The notes: generated from the sequence alone by a model not told the origin. DNA of 64,000 nt from Candidatus Pristimantibacillus lignocellulolyticus (GCA_023639215.1 CP097899.1:255501-319500); one strand, 5' to 3'; shown: positions 27,020 to 36,220, numbered from the stretch's first letter. Numbers and translations: made by a program.

Positions 27020-27833
27020 GACGCTTCCCCCTTTCCCGTAACCAGCTTGCACATCCCACATATAAGATGACATGGAATATTAGTAATAGTCCAAATGCGA
27101 AGCTGCCTGAATCATCTCTTATCCAAGTAACCCAGTTGTAGTACTCTGGACCAATAATAGAGCCGCCACCTAATGTTACAATTGTATAAATACGAATCCA
27201 TTCAGCAGGATTCAATAATGTTGCAATAGTAAGAACAGGCTTAATCCACAAATATGGGAGTTGTCCTAATGCTGCAATAAGAATTGGTACCCAACCAATG
27301 ATAGTAAAAAACCAGACAGCAATGACATAAGTTAATGCTTGCCAACGATTTTTCGTAATAGCTCCTATGAGAAATGCGATGCTAAGATAAGCGATAATGA
27401 TACAACTAGCAAATATAAATAGTAATAAATAGGTAGACACCGCAAATCCTTCTGTAAATAACGTACTTACAATTCCAGTGACCGAAAATGCTACCGTTAC
27501 AATAGTTAATAGCACAATTAATACACCTACATATTTACCAATAAGAAGTGAACTTGAAGATAGTTGATAGGTATAGAGTAATTGTGCACTTCCATCCTCT
27601 TTTTCGCCGGTTAGTGAGAATGATCCAAGCATTAATGTGATCAGCGGAAGGAGGTACAAGGTCAAATTAATTAACATTCCTGTCATGCCAGAATAACCAG
27701 AAGTATATCCTTGTCCATTGATAAGGAGTAAGCTGAGCATGAAGATTATAAATAATACTAGAAAGGTATAAGACCACGGATTGCGAAATCCTAGACGTAC
27801 CTCCCGCTTCATCACTGTTATGATTTCATTCAT
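27012..27833 (-). CDS. nosY: NosY-like ABC transporter permease
   Basis: A 273-residue membrane protein of the ABC-2 family, with six predicted segments. The first is at about residues 20-38 (YTFLVLFIIFMLSLLLI), and a short motif GEKEDGSAQLLYTYQLSS follows the second segment, as in NosY. It lies between nosL and nosF, and its stop codon overlaps the nosF start. In Nos systems NosDFY is an ABC complex acting with NosL in assembly of the copper site. Confidence 0.87.
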   Translation of the reverse strand: MNEIITVMKREVRLGFRNPWSYTFLVLFIIFMLSLLLINGQGYTSGYSGMTGMLINLTLYLLPLITLMLGSFSLTGEKEDGSAQLLYTYQLSSSSLLIGKYVGVLIVLLTIVTVAFSVTGIVSTLFTEGFAVSTYLLLFIFASCIIIAYLSIAFLIGAITKNRWQALTYVIAVWFFTIIGWVPILIAALGQLPYLWIKPVLTIATLLNPAEWIRIYTIVTLGGGSIIGPEYYNWVTWIRDDSGSFAFGLLLIFHVILYVGCASWLRERGKRHG

Positions 27834-27844
27834 AGCGATCCCCT

Positions 27845-28411
27845 CTAATGACTAGCAGCGGCTTCATCATCCGTAGCTACATCCTCGTGGTCACTTCCAT
27901 GACTATGACTAGTCTCGTGATCATGATCATCACCATGAGATTGCATCATCTCATGATTAACTTCCCAACTATGCGATTGTAGATCAGTCGCCGTCAAAAG
28001 CGTTCCTACAGCATGTTCAGCTATATATTGCTCCGCACTTGCTTGCTCTTCGAACGAGATAATACCATAAGCCATTGGAGTCTGTATGGAAGTGTCATAC
28101 ACATAATATGCTTTTTCATACTTAATCCATTGCATACTATTAAAGTCACGTACATATGTAGCTCCAACTGTTTCAGTACCGTTCTGTTCCTGCCACGTAT
28201 GTAAACATCCTAAATCATCGAATTTCAAAGATTGTCCTTCCGTAGTAATGATTTGCGTTGCAAATTGATCATCTTTAATTGCCATATTACATATTACACA
28301 TCGATCTGTATCCTCATTAATAGCAACCGGTTTGTAAGCTTTATCAGAGCAAGCTGCCATAATCATTGCACTAACTATCATGAATAGAGTTACCTGTATT
28401 ATTTTCTTCAT
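27845..28411 (-). CDS. nosL: NosL-like copper-binding lipoprotein with His-rich tail
   Basis: A 188-residue lipoprotein (lipobox IMAAC). The NosL core is present: DRCVICNMAIKDDQFATQII with the Cys-x2-Cys-x-Met metal site, and LKFDDLGCLHTW. NosL delivers Cu(I) in nitrous oxide reductase maturation. The last about 40 residues form a His/Asp/Glu-rich tail (MMQSHGDDHDHETSHSHGSD then HED) with at least eight histidines, an added metal-binding region. The ATG at 28411 is preferred over 28417 for spacing to GAGGAG. It follows nosD within a few bases. Confidence 0.92.
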   Translation of the reverse strand: MKKIIQVTLFMIVSAMIMAACSDKAYKPVAINEDTDRCVICNMAIKDDQFATQIITTEGQSLKFDDLGCLHTWQEQNGTETVGATYVRDFNSMQWIKYEKAYYVYDTSIQTPMAYGIISFEEQASAEQYIAEHAVGTLLTATDLQSHSWEVNHEMMQSHGDDHDHETSHSHGSDHEDVATDDEAAASH

Positions 28412-28413
28412 TA

Positions 28414-29766
28414 TCATCTTCTCCTCGATTTATATATGATTATCATTGAACCAATAAGTAGCGGTAACCAGATAAAAAGCATTAGCCAACCTGATCGTTT
28501 AATAGGATTGCTATCAACTATATTTATTGACTGCAAGCGTGGGGCTTGATCTTGTAACCACTGCTCTTTATTGTCTTGATACAATTGTTCGACGAATTGA
28601 ATACCATTGCTACCGAAAAACAGTTGGAAGCCAGGTTTTCGCTCAACTAATTCCATAAAAAATGGTGAGCTTGCATAAGTTAAATTACTTAATTGATCTC
28701 CATCTAAATCGAGACCTTGGAAAGTATCCCAATAATTATGAATGACATTTGGACTTGACGAGCTATCATTCCATATATTCGTTACATTGCCGATAAAATT
28801 ATTGTTTTGAATATTTTGCTCGGATGAATCAATGAGCTGTAGTGCTACAAAATTATGATATATATGGTTATTACTTATTACTACCTCACTTGATTGCTCT
28901 ACATATATTCCAACACGACTTTCTGCAACTGTATTATTATTAATCATAATATCTGTCGCATCATAAAGCAGTATTCCTTGAGAATTAACATTGCCAGCTT
29001 GCTTTTCAAGTACATTGTTTTGCAAAAAAATGTTGCTGCTAGTCATGATCATCATGCCAGTTATATTAGAAATACTATTGTTCTCTTGTAACCGAATGTT
29101 AGAACCATACATCACATGATAGGCATATCGTGAGTTTTGCACCGTATTGTTCTCTATTATTAAATTAAGACTATTTTCATTATAAATGCCATCGTACATG
29201 CCATTAATTTCATTACTAGAAATCATCATATGTTCAGAGTTATATAGTTGTATGCCATTACCTCGAACACTTAACTTCTCCGTGGATTTTCCGCTCCAAA
29301 TGATTACGTTATTGGAAATCTCACTTTCACTTGTATTATCAATTGCTATTGCTGTAGCTCTCGTATTGATCTTAAGTTGTTCTAGTTGTAGCTCTTTCCC
29401 TGTAGCTGTAATCACTGCAGTTTGCGGTTGCTTACGTTTATCGTTAATCTCAACGGTTGACAACGTTACTCTATCACTTTCGATTACTATAGCTTCCTGC
29501 CCATCTTCGATAAATAGATTCACATCTGGTTCACCAATAATGGTCATTGGCTTTTGAATAATAATAGAACCGTTGTATTGTCCAGCTTCCAGACGTATGA
29601 TTGCACCTGAATCCGCTTCATTAATAAGTTGCTGTAAATCTTGCGTTATTATGTCATTGTTACTACGTACGGTTGATATAGCAGAAGTATGAGGTACATT
29701 AAAACTACATAGTACATACCCCATGAATATAATGAAAAATATTCGACTTGGGGAGACTTTCATCAT
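28414..29766 (-). CDS. nosD: NosD-like right-handed beta-helix protein
   Basis: A 450-residue exported protein. After a signal sequence there is a long run of parallel beta-helix repeats rich in NN ladders (NNVIIWSGKS, SSNEINGMYDGIY, ENNTVQNSRYAYHV, NNNTVAESRVGIYV), typical of the NosD carbohydrate-binding/sugar-hydrolase-like fold. A C-terminal membrane anchor follows (WLMLFIWLPLLIGSMIIIYK, then SRRR). Its ATG overlaps the stop of the upstream lipoprotein gene (TAATG). NosD works with NosFY in copper-site assembly. Confidence 0.92.
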   Translation of the reverse strand: MMKVSPSRIFFIIFMGYVLCSFNVPHTSAISTVRSNNDIITQDLQQLINEADSGAIIRLEAGQYNGSIIIQKPMTIIGEPDVNLFIEDGQEAIVIESDRVTLSTVEINDKRKQPQTAVITATGKELQLEQLKINTRATAIAIDNTSESEISNNVIIWSGKSTEKLSVRGNGIQLYNSEHMMISSNEINGMYDGIYNENSLNLIIENNTVQNSRYAYHVMYGSNIRLQENNSISNITGMMIMTSSNIFLQNNVLEKQAGNVNSQGILLYDATDIMINNNTVAESRVGIYVEQSSEVVISNNHIYHNFVALQLIDSSEQNIQNNNFIGNVTNIWNDSSSSPNVIHNYWDTFQGLDLDGDQLSNLTYASSPFFMELVERKPGFQLFFGSNGIQFVEQLYQDNKEQWLQDQAPRLQSINIVDSNPIKRSGWLMLFIWLPLLIGSMIIIYKSRRR

Positions 29767-30179
29767 TATGGCAACACCTCGATCGTCTTCTTCTGCATCA
29801 TATGTGTATCGTCGACATTGAAATGAAGATATATCTCATTTTCTCCCTTTTGTTCAAACTGTACATTTACTTCGTACATCATACCTTCCTCTACTTCTAT
29901 TTCAGTTGCATTAAATATTTTTGTTGTTAAGCTATTATTACGTAGTTCAATTCTCATACCTCCGCGAACATTTACATCTTCCAATAGGTGAATCGTAAGT
30001 ATGCTGTCTTCATTAATTTTCGGTGAAGCAGGTTGACTTGTTAGCTCAGTAGTAACTTTAGGAATAACCAACTCCGTCAGTGGTCTTGTCGAACTAGATT
30101 GTGCGCTACTACAGCCGCTTAAGTACAACATTCCGATAAGCGTTAATATGCATAATATAAATAGCGTTGTTTTCTTCAT
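29766..30179 (-). CDS. Small lipoprotein with YtkA/FixH-like domain
   Basis: A 137-residue lipoprotein with lipobox LYLSGC. A mature Ig-like beta domain (ILTIHLLEDVNVRGGMRIEL ... YEVNVQFEQKGENEIYLHFN) resembles YtkA-like/FixH extracellular domains often found near copper and respiratory genes. The open frame begins with GTG at 30191, but the ATG at 30179 is better placed after GTGGTGAG. It is the first gene of the nos-like operon and its stop overlaps nosD. The role is unknown; metal handling is inferred from the operon. Confidence 0.75.
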   Translation of the reverse strand: MKKTTLFILCILTLIGMLYLSGCSSAQSSSTRPLTELVIPKVTTELTSQPASPKINEDSILTIHLLEDVNVRGGMRIELRNNSLTTKIFNATEIEVEEGMMYEVNVQFEQKGENEIYLHFNVDDTHMMQKKTIEVLP

Positions 30180-30215
30180 AATACTCACCACTTTTCACCC
30201 TACATTTTGCATAAT

Positions 30216-30260
30216 GTGACTGTTCAAAAAAACAACTTTTTGAACTACCACTTAAAGTCA
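30216..30260. repeat. Minimal TIR palindrome of the interspersed element
   Basis: Only the two ends of the interspersed element remain, GTTCAAAAA and TTTTTGAACTACC separated by six bases. They are enclosed by a further inverted pair GTGACT / AGTCAC. It lies upstream of the nos-like operon, about 40 bases before its first start codon. Confidence 0.7.
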
Positions 30261-30380
30261 CGATAACCACTATTTAGTATAGCTAGTACTGTAATTCTTC
30301 AAATGACTATATAGAGCTATATTCCCTTCATATTTGTGGATGATTTTTGACAATTTCGATCCATCTCAATCTAGACAACA

Positions 30381-30433
30381 AAAAAAGGTGATATCCCAAA
30401 AGTCATTAATAATGACAAAGAGACATCACCTTC
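30381..30433 (-). terminator. Intrinsic terminator of the MFS gene
   Basis: On the minus strand AAGGTGATGTC pairs with GATATCACCTT across an inner hairpin (GTCATT / AATGAC), followed by seven T. It ends the transcript of the efflux gene before the nos-like operon. Confidence 0.85.
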
Positions 30434-30450
30434 TAAATATTTCACATACC

Positions 30451-31671
30451 TTATCTTAAGCGATCCTTCGGTAGTAGTAATGAAAGGAAACCAAAAAGTG
30501 GCAATATACTTGCACCTATCATCACAAATTCCATCGTCTTCACATCGGCAAGATTACCTAGTACGACTGCACCAACTGCTCCCATACCGAAAGCAAAGCC
30601 AGTAATTAGACCTGATGCTGTTCCAACTTTACCTGGCATTAACTCTTGAGCGTAGACGACACTTACCGAGAAGCCTGATTGTAGAATTAATCCTAGTAAT
30701 GCGATAACAGGATATACCCACATTAGCGGTAAATGGGGCAAGATTAACGCTAGAGGAATTGATCCTAATAGTGAAGTAATCATCATTGTTCTTCTACCAA
30801 TTCGATCCGCGAACATCCCACCGAAAAATGTTCCAACCACACCAAATATCATAAAGAGATAAAGCGGGATTTGAGCCTGTTGGACCGTTAATGAATATTG
30901 CTCTTGCGCATAAAATTGATAATAGTTTCCAATTGCAGCACTATACCATGAACGCGCAAACACGATCGTCATCAAAATCCCCATACCGAAATATACAACT
31001 TTTGATGGTATTAAATTTTCAAGAGATACAACGGATTTCTTCTTTATGGATATAGCACCATTAATCGCCAACTGCTTGCGATACCACGGTACAACATATA
31101 ATAAAATAATAATGGCTGAGCCAGCCAATAAAGTTCCCCATATCGCTCCACGTTGCCCTAGAGGTACAAAAATAAAGATTGTCATAAGTGGAGCTAATGA
31201 TGAACCAAAGTTACCACCAACTTGATAGATAGACTGTGCAAGACCTCGCTTCTGTCCTGCTGCTAAGTATACGACACGCGAACCTTCAGGATGAAAGACG
31301 GCGGAACCAAGACCGATGCAGATTACTGCTAGCACAACAAACCAAAAGGTAGGAGCAAAAGATAATGCTGCTATCCCGAGTAGACTACTACCCATCCCAG
31401 CTAAAAGTAACCAAGGTGTTGGACGTTTATCTGACCACAATCCTACAATTGGTTGCATAACGGACGAGGTCATATTTAATGTAAATGCAATCCAACCAAT
31501 TTGCGCATACGTTAATTGTAGCGACTCTCTAAAAATAGGGAATAAAGCTGAAACTACAACTTGCATAGAATCATTTAGCATATGTACTGCACTTACTGCA
31601 AATAAAATAGAATAGACTGTTAATGATTGCATTGTTGTATTTGATGTAGAAGTTCTAGCTGAAGTAGACAC
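30451..31671 (-). CDS. MFS transporter, fosmidomycin-resistance (Fsr)-like
   Basis: A 406-residue protein with 12 predicted membrane segments. The N-terminal pattern 'HMLNDSMQVVVSALFPIFRE' and the loop LWSDKRPTPWLL resemble the Fsr subfamily of drug efflux permeases. GSAVFHPEGSRVVYLAAGQKR (here shown in part) is typical of that group. A GTG start follows GGCAGG. It is a single gene with its own terminator. The substrate is unknown; drug or metabolite export is expected from the family. Confidence 0.88.
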   Translation of the reverse strand: MSTSARTSTSNTTMQSLTVYSILFAVSAVHMLNDSMQVVVSALFPIFRESLQLTYAQIGWIAFTLNMTSSVMQPIVGLWSDKRPTPWLLLAGMGSSLLGIAALSFAPTFWFVVLAVICIGLGSAVFHPEGSRVVYLAAGQKRGLAQSIYQVGGNFGSSLAPLMTIFIFVPLGQRGAIWGTLLAGSAIIILLYVVPWYRKQLAINGAISIKKKSVVSLENLIPSKVVYFGMGILMTIVFARSWYSAAIGNYYQFYAQEQYSLTVQQAQIPLYLFMIFGVVGTFFGGMFADRIGRRTMMITSLLGSIPLALILPHLPLMWVYPVIALLGLILQSGFSVSVVYAQELMPGKVGTASGLITGFAFGMGAVGAVVLGNLADVKTMEFVMIGASILPLFGFLSLLLPKDRLR

Positions 31672-31795
31672 ACTAAGGACCTGCCTCTCAATTCACTCAT
31701 ATACTTTAGTAGTAAAACATTTCTTATTTGACATTACCATATGGTGCTTATACTATACAATATTTTTCTCAACTCTACCCAAAATTTTCATTTCG

Positions 31796-31817
31796 TGTTA
31801 TAATGTAAACGCTAACA
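31796..31817 (+). promoter_or_regulatory. Extended -10 promoter with perfect cre site
   Basis: TGTTATAAT (31796-31804) is an extended -10 box. It is overlapped by ATGTAAACGCTAACA (31803-31817), which fits the cre consensus WTGNAANCGNWNNCW at every position. CcpA bound here would cover the transcription start, so glucose repression of the LytTR gene is expected. Confidence 0.75.
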
Positions 31818-31850
31818 TTTCAGTTATTAGATTATCTAGGGGGTATTCGA

Positions 31851-32183
31851 ATGTTGAGTGTTGCGTTAAATGAACGGACAATGTGCGAAGATTTTGATCT
31901 GGAGCAAGAAATCCTATTTTACAAAATAGGAACTGAAGGACTGGTCAGTTTTCATGGAAACAATTTCAGTCGAAAAGTTCAACTTTCGCAATCTGAACTG
32001 AAACAGTTGACTAGAACAAAAGGATACTTTGCAATTAGTTCTAATTGCTACATTAATGTATCTCGAATTAGGTCAATTGGCTCCGGAGCAATTTCCTTTG
32101 GTGGCGATTTAACAAGTTCCAAGATTCTTGCTGTAAGCAGACGAAATGAACTGAAGTTGAAGCAATTACATCAGATAAGCTAA
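31851..32183 (+). CDS. Stand-alone LytTR-type DNA-binding protein
   Basis: A 110-residue protein made almost entirely of a LytTR domain (about 40-105: LSQSELKQLTRTKGYFAISS, CYINVSRIRSIGSG, ILAVSRRNELKLKQL). There is no receiver domain and no membrane anchor, so it is a one-component regulator. The preceding about 35 residues may form a small sensing or dimerisation part. GGGGG lies before the ATG. A cre-controlled promoter precedes it and a terminator follows. Confidence 0.82.
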   Translation: MLSVALNERTMCEDFDLEQEILFYKIGTEGLVSFHGNNFSRKVQLSQSELKQLTRTKGYFAISSNCYINVSRIRSIGSGAISFGGDLTSSKILAVSRRNELKLKQLHQIS

Positions 32184-32194
32184 AGAAATATAAA

Positions 32195-32237
32195 AAGCAA
32201 ACAACCGCTAATGTAGTTAAGCGGTTGTTTGTTTTCT
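32195..32237 (+). terminator. Intrinsic terminator after the LytTR gene
   Basis: AAACAACCGCT / AGCGGTTGTTT with a 10-base loop, followed by GTTTTC. Confidence 0.88.
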
Positions 32238-32277
32238 ATATTACTGATATGCTGAAATTGTACATGCATAGGCTTAC

Positions 32278-32402
32278 GCTTCCGGTGCTACTTTCATCAC
32301 TGTGATGATATTCTGGAAGCAATGAAAAGTTTGGTTTATGCTTCCGGCGCTACTTTTCATCACTATGATGATAATCTGGAAGCAATGAAAAGTTTTAGGA
32401 GG
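32278..32402 (+). promoter_or_regulatory. Two tandem structured leader modules before the epimerase gene
   Basis: Each unit reads GCTTCCGG.GCTACTTT(T)CAT, an internal TCATCA / TGATGA hairpin, CTGGAAGC, A, ATGAAAAGT. GCTTCCGG pairs with CTGGAAGC over 8 positions, and ACTTTTCAT with ATGAAAAGT over 9. The second copy runs into TTTTAGGAGG, the Shine-Dalgarno site, 7 bases before the TTG start. The two copies are about 62 bases apart. Confidence 0.78.
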
Positions 32403-32409
32403 AATTATA

Positions 32410-33411
32410 TTGACTACACAAAGCAAAGCATTCGAGGGATTATTTCATGATGAATCTGCAATTTGGCTTCAATGGGGACAGTATGAAAGCGCTGTTCTGC
32501 CTAAAGTAGGAGCAAATCTAATTGCATTTCGTGATCTTGAGCGTAATCTTACTATTTTGAGAGAACCAACCGCTGCTGAAATGAATGATTTCCGTGCAAA
32601 TCCAGGAGTTCATGGTATCCCTGTTTTGTTCCCGCCGAATCGTTATGAAGATGGTACATTTACATTTAACGGGCATAAGTATGTATTCCCTGTCAATGAA
32701 GAAGCTACTGGCAATCATCTACATGGATTTTTCCATACTGCACAGTGGAATGTTGATGATTTCAATACAACGTCTACCGAAAGTTATGTTGTATTGTCTA
32801 TCTCTATAGATGAAAACCATGAAATCTATCAGTATTTACCTCATCAATTTACATTAAAACTTCGTTACTCTCTAAGTGATCAAGGATTGCTACAACATAT
32901 ATCTGTACATAACCATGGTACTACAGCTTTGCCTTGTATGATTGCATTCCATACAGCAATCAATGCACCATTTGCAGCAGACAGTACAGAAGAAGATTAT
33001 TCATTCACAATGACGGTAGATAACCGTTGGGAATTGAGCGAAAGAATGCTTCCAACAGGAAAATACCAAGCTTTAACGAGTGAAGAACAAAACATGAATG
33101 GTGCTGGCCTTAATCCATTCTGGGAGTCCATGGATAACCACTATACAAGTACAACGAAAAATGGTCGTAACATGATGGAGCTTACTGATAATCGTCTAGG
33201 ATTGAAACTTATCTATGATGTTGGTACTTCATATAAACAATGGATGATTTGGAATAATGGTGCTGGAGGCAAATTCTTCTGTCCAGAGCCACAGCTTAAT
33301 CTTGTAAATGCACCAAATTCTTCACTTCCAGCAGAACAAATTGGGCTTGTTACACTTGAACCAGGTCATATCTGGGAAGAAACAAGTCGTATCTACATCG
33401 TGAACGCTTAA
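32410..33411 (+). CDS. Aldose 1-epimerase-like protein (GalM family)
   Basis: A 333-residue galactose-mutarotase-like beta-sandwich. Family features include GVHGIPVLFPPNRYEDGTF near residue 66, the sugar-site His in GNHLHGFFHTAQW, and a later HTAINAPFAA. GalM proteins interconvert alpha and beta anomers of aldoses in the cytoplasm. It starts with TTG seven bases after AGGAGG at the end of a double structured leader. It is a single gene with its own terminator. The substrate may be another hexose or hexose-6-phosphate. Confidence 0.88.
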   Translation: MTTQSKAFEGLFHDESAIWLQWGQYESAVLPKVGANLIAFRDLERNLTILREPTAAEMNDFRANPGVHGIPVLFPPNRYEDGTFTFNGHKYVFPVNEEATGNHLHGFFHTAQWNVDDFNTTSTESYVVLSISIDENHEIYQYLPHQFTLKLRYSLSDQGLLQHISVHNHGTTALPCMIAFHTAINAPFAADSTEEDYSFTMTVDNRWELSERMLPTGKYQALTSEEQNMNGAGLNPFWESMDNHYTSTTKNGRNMMELTDNRLGLKLIYDVGTSYKQWMIWNNGAGGKFFCPEPQLNLVNAPNSSLPAEQIGLVTLEPGHIWEETSRIYIVNA

Positions 33412-33437
33412 TACACTATTACACAAGCTATAACAAA

Positions 33438-33495
33438 TAAACGGGGATGTCCTTCGGTCATTATTACAATGACTTGTGGAACATCCCCGTTCTAT
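33438..33495 (+). terminator. Intrinsic terminator after the epimerase gene
   Basis: ACGGGGATGT / ACATCCCCGT enclose an inner GTCATT / AATGAC hairpin. A T-rich stretch (TTCTATGTTTT) follows. Confidence 0.8.
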
Positions 33496-33509
33496 GTTTT
33501 GCACTATCA

Positions 33510-33542
33510 CTTCGTTACCAACGCCCGCTTTTTTGAACTACC
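33510..33542. repeat. Right-end fragment of the interspersed TIR element
   Basis: CTTCGTTACC followed by CGCTTTTTTGAACTACC matches the right end of the full copies. It lies 12 bases before the left end of the next full copy, so this gap carries one and a fraction elements. Confidence 0.7.
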
Positions 33543-33554
33543 TCTTCCAATAAA

Positions 33555-33726
33555 GGTTCAAAAAGCGGGCTTTAAGAACCGAGAAGATGATTCACAGCGA
33601 AAACGAGTAGCACAGCTTACGAATTGTGTACGTGAGCACAGGCAGGCTTTCGATGGGGGACATATTCGATGCCGACTATGCTACTTTAGCATACTCATCG
33701 TTATCAAATTCTGCTTTTTGAACTAC
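33555..33726. repeat. Interspersed TIR element, copy 3
   Basis: The left end GGTTCAAAAAGCGGGCTTT and right end AAATTCTGCTTTTTGAACTA are inverted repeats. The interior is very close to copy 1 (shared GCGAAAACGAGTAGCACAGC and TTTCGATGGGGG), which dates their spread as recent. The right end lies 5 bases beyond the stop codon of the chemoreceptor gene. Confidence 0.85.
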
Positions 33727-33731
33727 TTCGA

Positions 33732-35453
33732 TTAATTAATTTTGAAACGCTGTGATTCTTGTTGCAACTCAACCGCAACCTTTGTCAAATCTTGAACATT
33801 ATCTTTCACTTCATTCATAACTTGTTCTTGTTCATTCGTAATTTCAGATACTTTTCTAGCTTGCTGTGAGGCAGCATCTGATAACTGTGTCATCTCCATT
33901 AATGCCGCTGTAACTTGCTCCGAGCTTGCAGACATCTCTTCAGATGATGCTGTTACTTCTTGTAGTTGGAAGTTCAATACACCAATAGATTCAACAATTT
34001 GATCGAATGCTGCATATGTTAATTGAACTTCTTTCATTCCTTGAGTAACTTCAGTTTGCTCGCGCTCTACCACTTCAACTGCAGCCTTTGATTGTGTTTG
34101 AATCTTAGTTACTAACCCAGATATATCTTTTGCTGCCGTTTTGGAAGAGTCTGCTAGATTTCTAACTTCACTTGCTACCACTGCAAATCCTTTACCATGT
34201 TCACCTGCTCTTGCCGCTTCAATGGATGCGTTCAATGCTAGTAAGTTGACTTGCTCTGCAATTTCTTGAATATATATAACAGACCTACCAATAGCATTGG
34301 ATTGCTCTGAAAATTGCTGAATTACTTCTGACGTTAGCATTGAGCCTTTAAGAATTGAATCCATCTGATTCTGAACAGCTTGCATACGTTCCTGTCCAAT
34401 AAGAGCTTGTTCATTTGCTGCATAAGCTAATTCGGAAACATTGGCTGCTGATTCAGAGATTCGTTGTATACCAATTGCTACTTCTTCCATAGATCGAGTA
34501 GATTCCTCGGCATGCATGAACTGAGATTTTGCTTGCGTTGCAATATTATTTACATCAGCTGCAATTTGCGAAGTGTGAGTAGTAGACTGCTCCGCAGCCG
34601 CAAGTAATTGCTCTGAGCTTGATGCAACTGCTTCTGAATTACTAGACATTTTATTAACAATACCATGTAATCCTCTGACCATGTTATTGAAACTTGTAGC
34701 AAGATCACCGAATTCATTATTCCATTCATATCGGTTTCTTATCATCAGATTACCTTGTTCAACCTGCTTCATATCTTCAATAAGTTTTCTTATTGGCTGT
34801 TTAATTGTTACGTAAACAAAGTAACCTACTAGTCCTGCAATAATAAGTACAATGACTAAAGAGGTTGTAGTAAATATTCTACTCCGATTGGCATCGGCTT
34901 TGTTCGATAAATTAGTATTGGATGATTCATCCAAATTAATTTGTTTCATTTCTTTCAATGTTGACAAAATAGTATCCCGTACGCCGCTTAAACGATTATT
35001 AAAATACATAAATGCTTCTAAACTTTTTCCCGCTTCAATCCGCGATTCTACTTTCAAAAATTCTTCACGGACAAGAATAACCTGTTCTTTATAAAGTGCA
35101 AATAATTCAGCTGATTTCTCATCCATCGGAATTTTATCTACTTTAATCTGTAATGCCGCTTCCTCGGCTTCTAGCTCCGCAATGGTTGCATTAAGAGCGG
35201 CAACATCCACATTAACTTGACCTAACACTAGCTCCAGTTCAGCGGACTCAATTTGCACATTCGTTGTAATTAGCTGACTTAAATACTCATTGGCCATCAT
35301 CTTTTCTTCATACATCTCTTTAGCATTATTATTAATTTTGTTAATCGAGGTAATTCCAATAACGCCCATTAAGATCATAAAAACAATTAACGAAATAATG
35401 AGAATCATCAACTTTACTGATACCTTTTGGTTCATTACAAGCTGTTTTAACAT
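33732..35453 (-). CDS. Methyl-accepting chemotaxis protein
   Basis: A 573-residue chemoreceptor. It has an N-terminal membrane segment ([20 protein letters not shown]), a four-helix-bundle type sensor region (about 35-185), a second segment ([20 protein letters not shown]), HAMP, and the cytoplasmic signalling coiled coil. The conserved hairpin tip is [20 protein letters not shown] followed by [16 protein letters not shown]. It couples an extracellular cue to CheA and flagellar or twitching output. It is a single gene with a repeat element abutting its stop codon; the ligand is unknown. Confidence 0.95.
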   Translation of the reverse strand: MLKQLVMNQKVSVKLMILIISLIVFMILMGVIGITSINKINNNAKEMYEEKMMANEYLSQLITTNVQIESAELELVLGQVNVDVAALNATIAELEAEEAALQIKVDKIPMDEKSAELFALYKEQVILVREEFLKVESRIEAGKSLEAFMYFNNRLSGVRDTILSTLKEMKQINLDESSNTNLSNKADANRSRIFTTTSLVIVLIIAGLVGYFVYVTIKQPIRKLIEDMKQVEQGNLMIRNRYEWNNEFGDLATSFNNMVRGLHGIVNKMSSNSEAVASSSEQLLAAAEQSTTHTSQIAADVNNIATQAKSQFMHAEESTRSMEEVAIGIQRISESAANVSELAYAANEQALIGQERMQAVQNQMDSILKGSMLTSEVIQQFSEQSNAIGRSVIYIQEIAEQVNLLALNASIEAARAGEHGKGFAVVASEVRNLADSSKTAAKDISGLVTKIQTQSKAAVEVVEREQTEVTQGMKEVQLTYAAFDQIVESIGVLNFQLQEVTASSEEMSASSEQVTAALMEMTQLSDAASQQARKVSEITNEQEQVMNEVKDNVQDLTKVAVELQQESQRFKIN

Positions 35454-35570
35454 GGTGTGCTCCTTCGTATGTAAGTAAATTATGTAAATATATTTTATTC
35501 AATTAATAACATTATAATAAATTGTAAGATAATGCACTAGTTTTTTCAGTATATATTTTCCAAAGTCAAT

Positions 35571-36212
35571 TTATTTATTAGATAACGAACTTAACATTGG
35601 TACACGTAAACTTCTAGCAAAACAGAATTGCGCCCCGTAATACGTACTCATAATTAGAAGAGAAGAAGCATCAATAGATGTTACAAACATATTCCAAGCT
35701 AAGATCGAATCTGAGAGCATGAAACACAGACTCCCTATCATGATCCATATATTTTTCGTTAACCATGCCATCCATCCCATTAATGATATGACAACAATAT
35801 ACAATATAACTGGAAGTATTAGACCGCCCTTTTGATCATCAATTAATGACATTACCAAAATAATTGCCATAATAATAGCATACGTACTAATGATAAGCCC
35901 TATTAATTTACTAGATTCACCTTTATTTCTCCTTAAATTAAAGGCAAATATGTAGAAAATATGTCCAATTAAGAAGCTAAATAAACCAATAATAAACCAC
36001 TGTAAGGAATAATCACCTAGCATGCAAAATAGTAAACCAATAACAACTAGATAATGATGAAGTTCCTTTTTCTTCGGTAATTGTAGGATACCATACACAA
36101 TAATCAGAACCATTGGAATAAGCTTAAAGATCATCGCATCCCATACAAATATGTACAAACTACCCATGATGATAATTACAATTGTAAACAACCAATCACG
36201 AATGTTCTTCAT
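35571..36212 (-). CDS. YhhN/TMEM86-like membrane protein (lysoplasmalogenase family)
   Basis: A 213-residue protein with seven to eight membrane segments. It has the YhhN-type pattern: KLIPMVLIIVYGILQ, LLFCMLGDYSL, FLIGHIFYIFAF, GSLCFMLSDSILAWNMF and YYGAQFCFARSL. The acidic residues in LGDYSL and LSDSILA are the conserved ones in this family, whose members hydrolyse the vinyl ether of lysoplasmalogens. An open frame extends about 48 residues upstream, but it runs through the repeat leader and reads as repeated KLLFICNDA. The ATG at 36212, 8 bases after GGGAGG, is the true start. Confidence 0.85.
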   Translation of the reverse strand: MKNIRDWLFTIVIIIMGSLYIFVWDAMIFKLIPMVLIIVYGILQLPKKKELHHYLVVIGLLFCMLGDYSLQWFIIGLFSFLIGHIFYIFAFNLRRNKGESSKLIGLIISTYAIIMAIILVMSLIDDQKGGLILPVILYIVVISLMGWMAWLTKNIWIMIGSLCFMLSDSILAWNMFVTSIDASSLLIMSTYYGAQFCFARSLRVPMLSSLSNK

Positions 36213-36220
36213 GATAACAA

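Noticed and set aside
32278..32402. Hammerhead-ribozyme core (CTGTGATGA, GAA) in the epimerase leader
   Set aside because: The CTGANGA box is not exact and is not kept in the other copies of the module.
33469..33735. 88-residue open frame across repeat copy 3
   Set aside because: It begins inside the epimerase terminator and runs through the element; no coding features.
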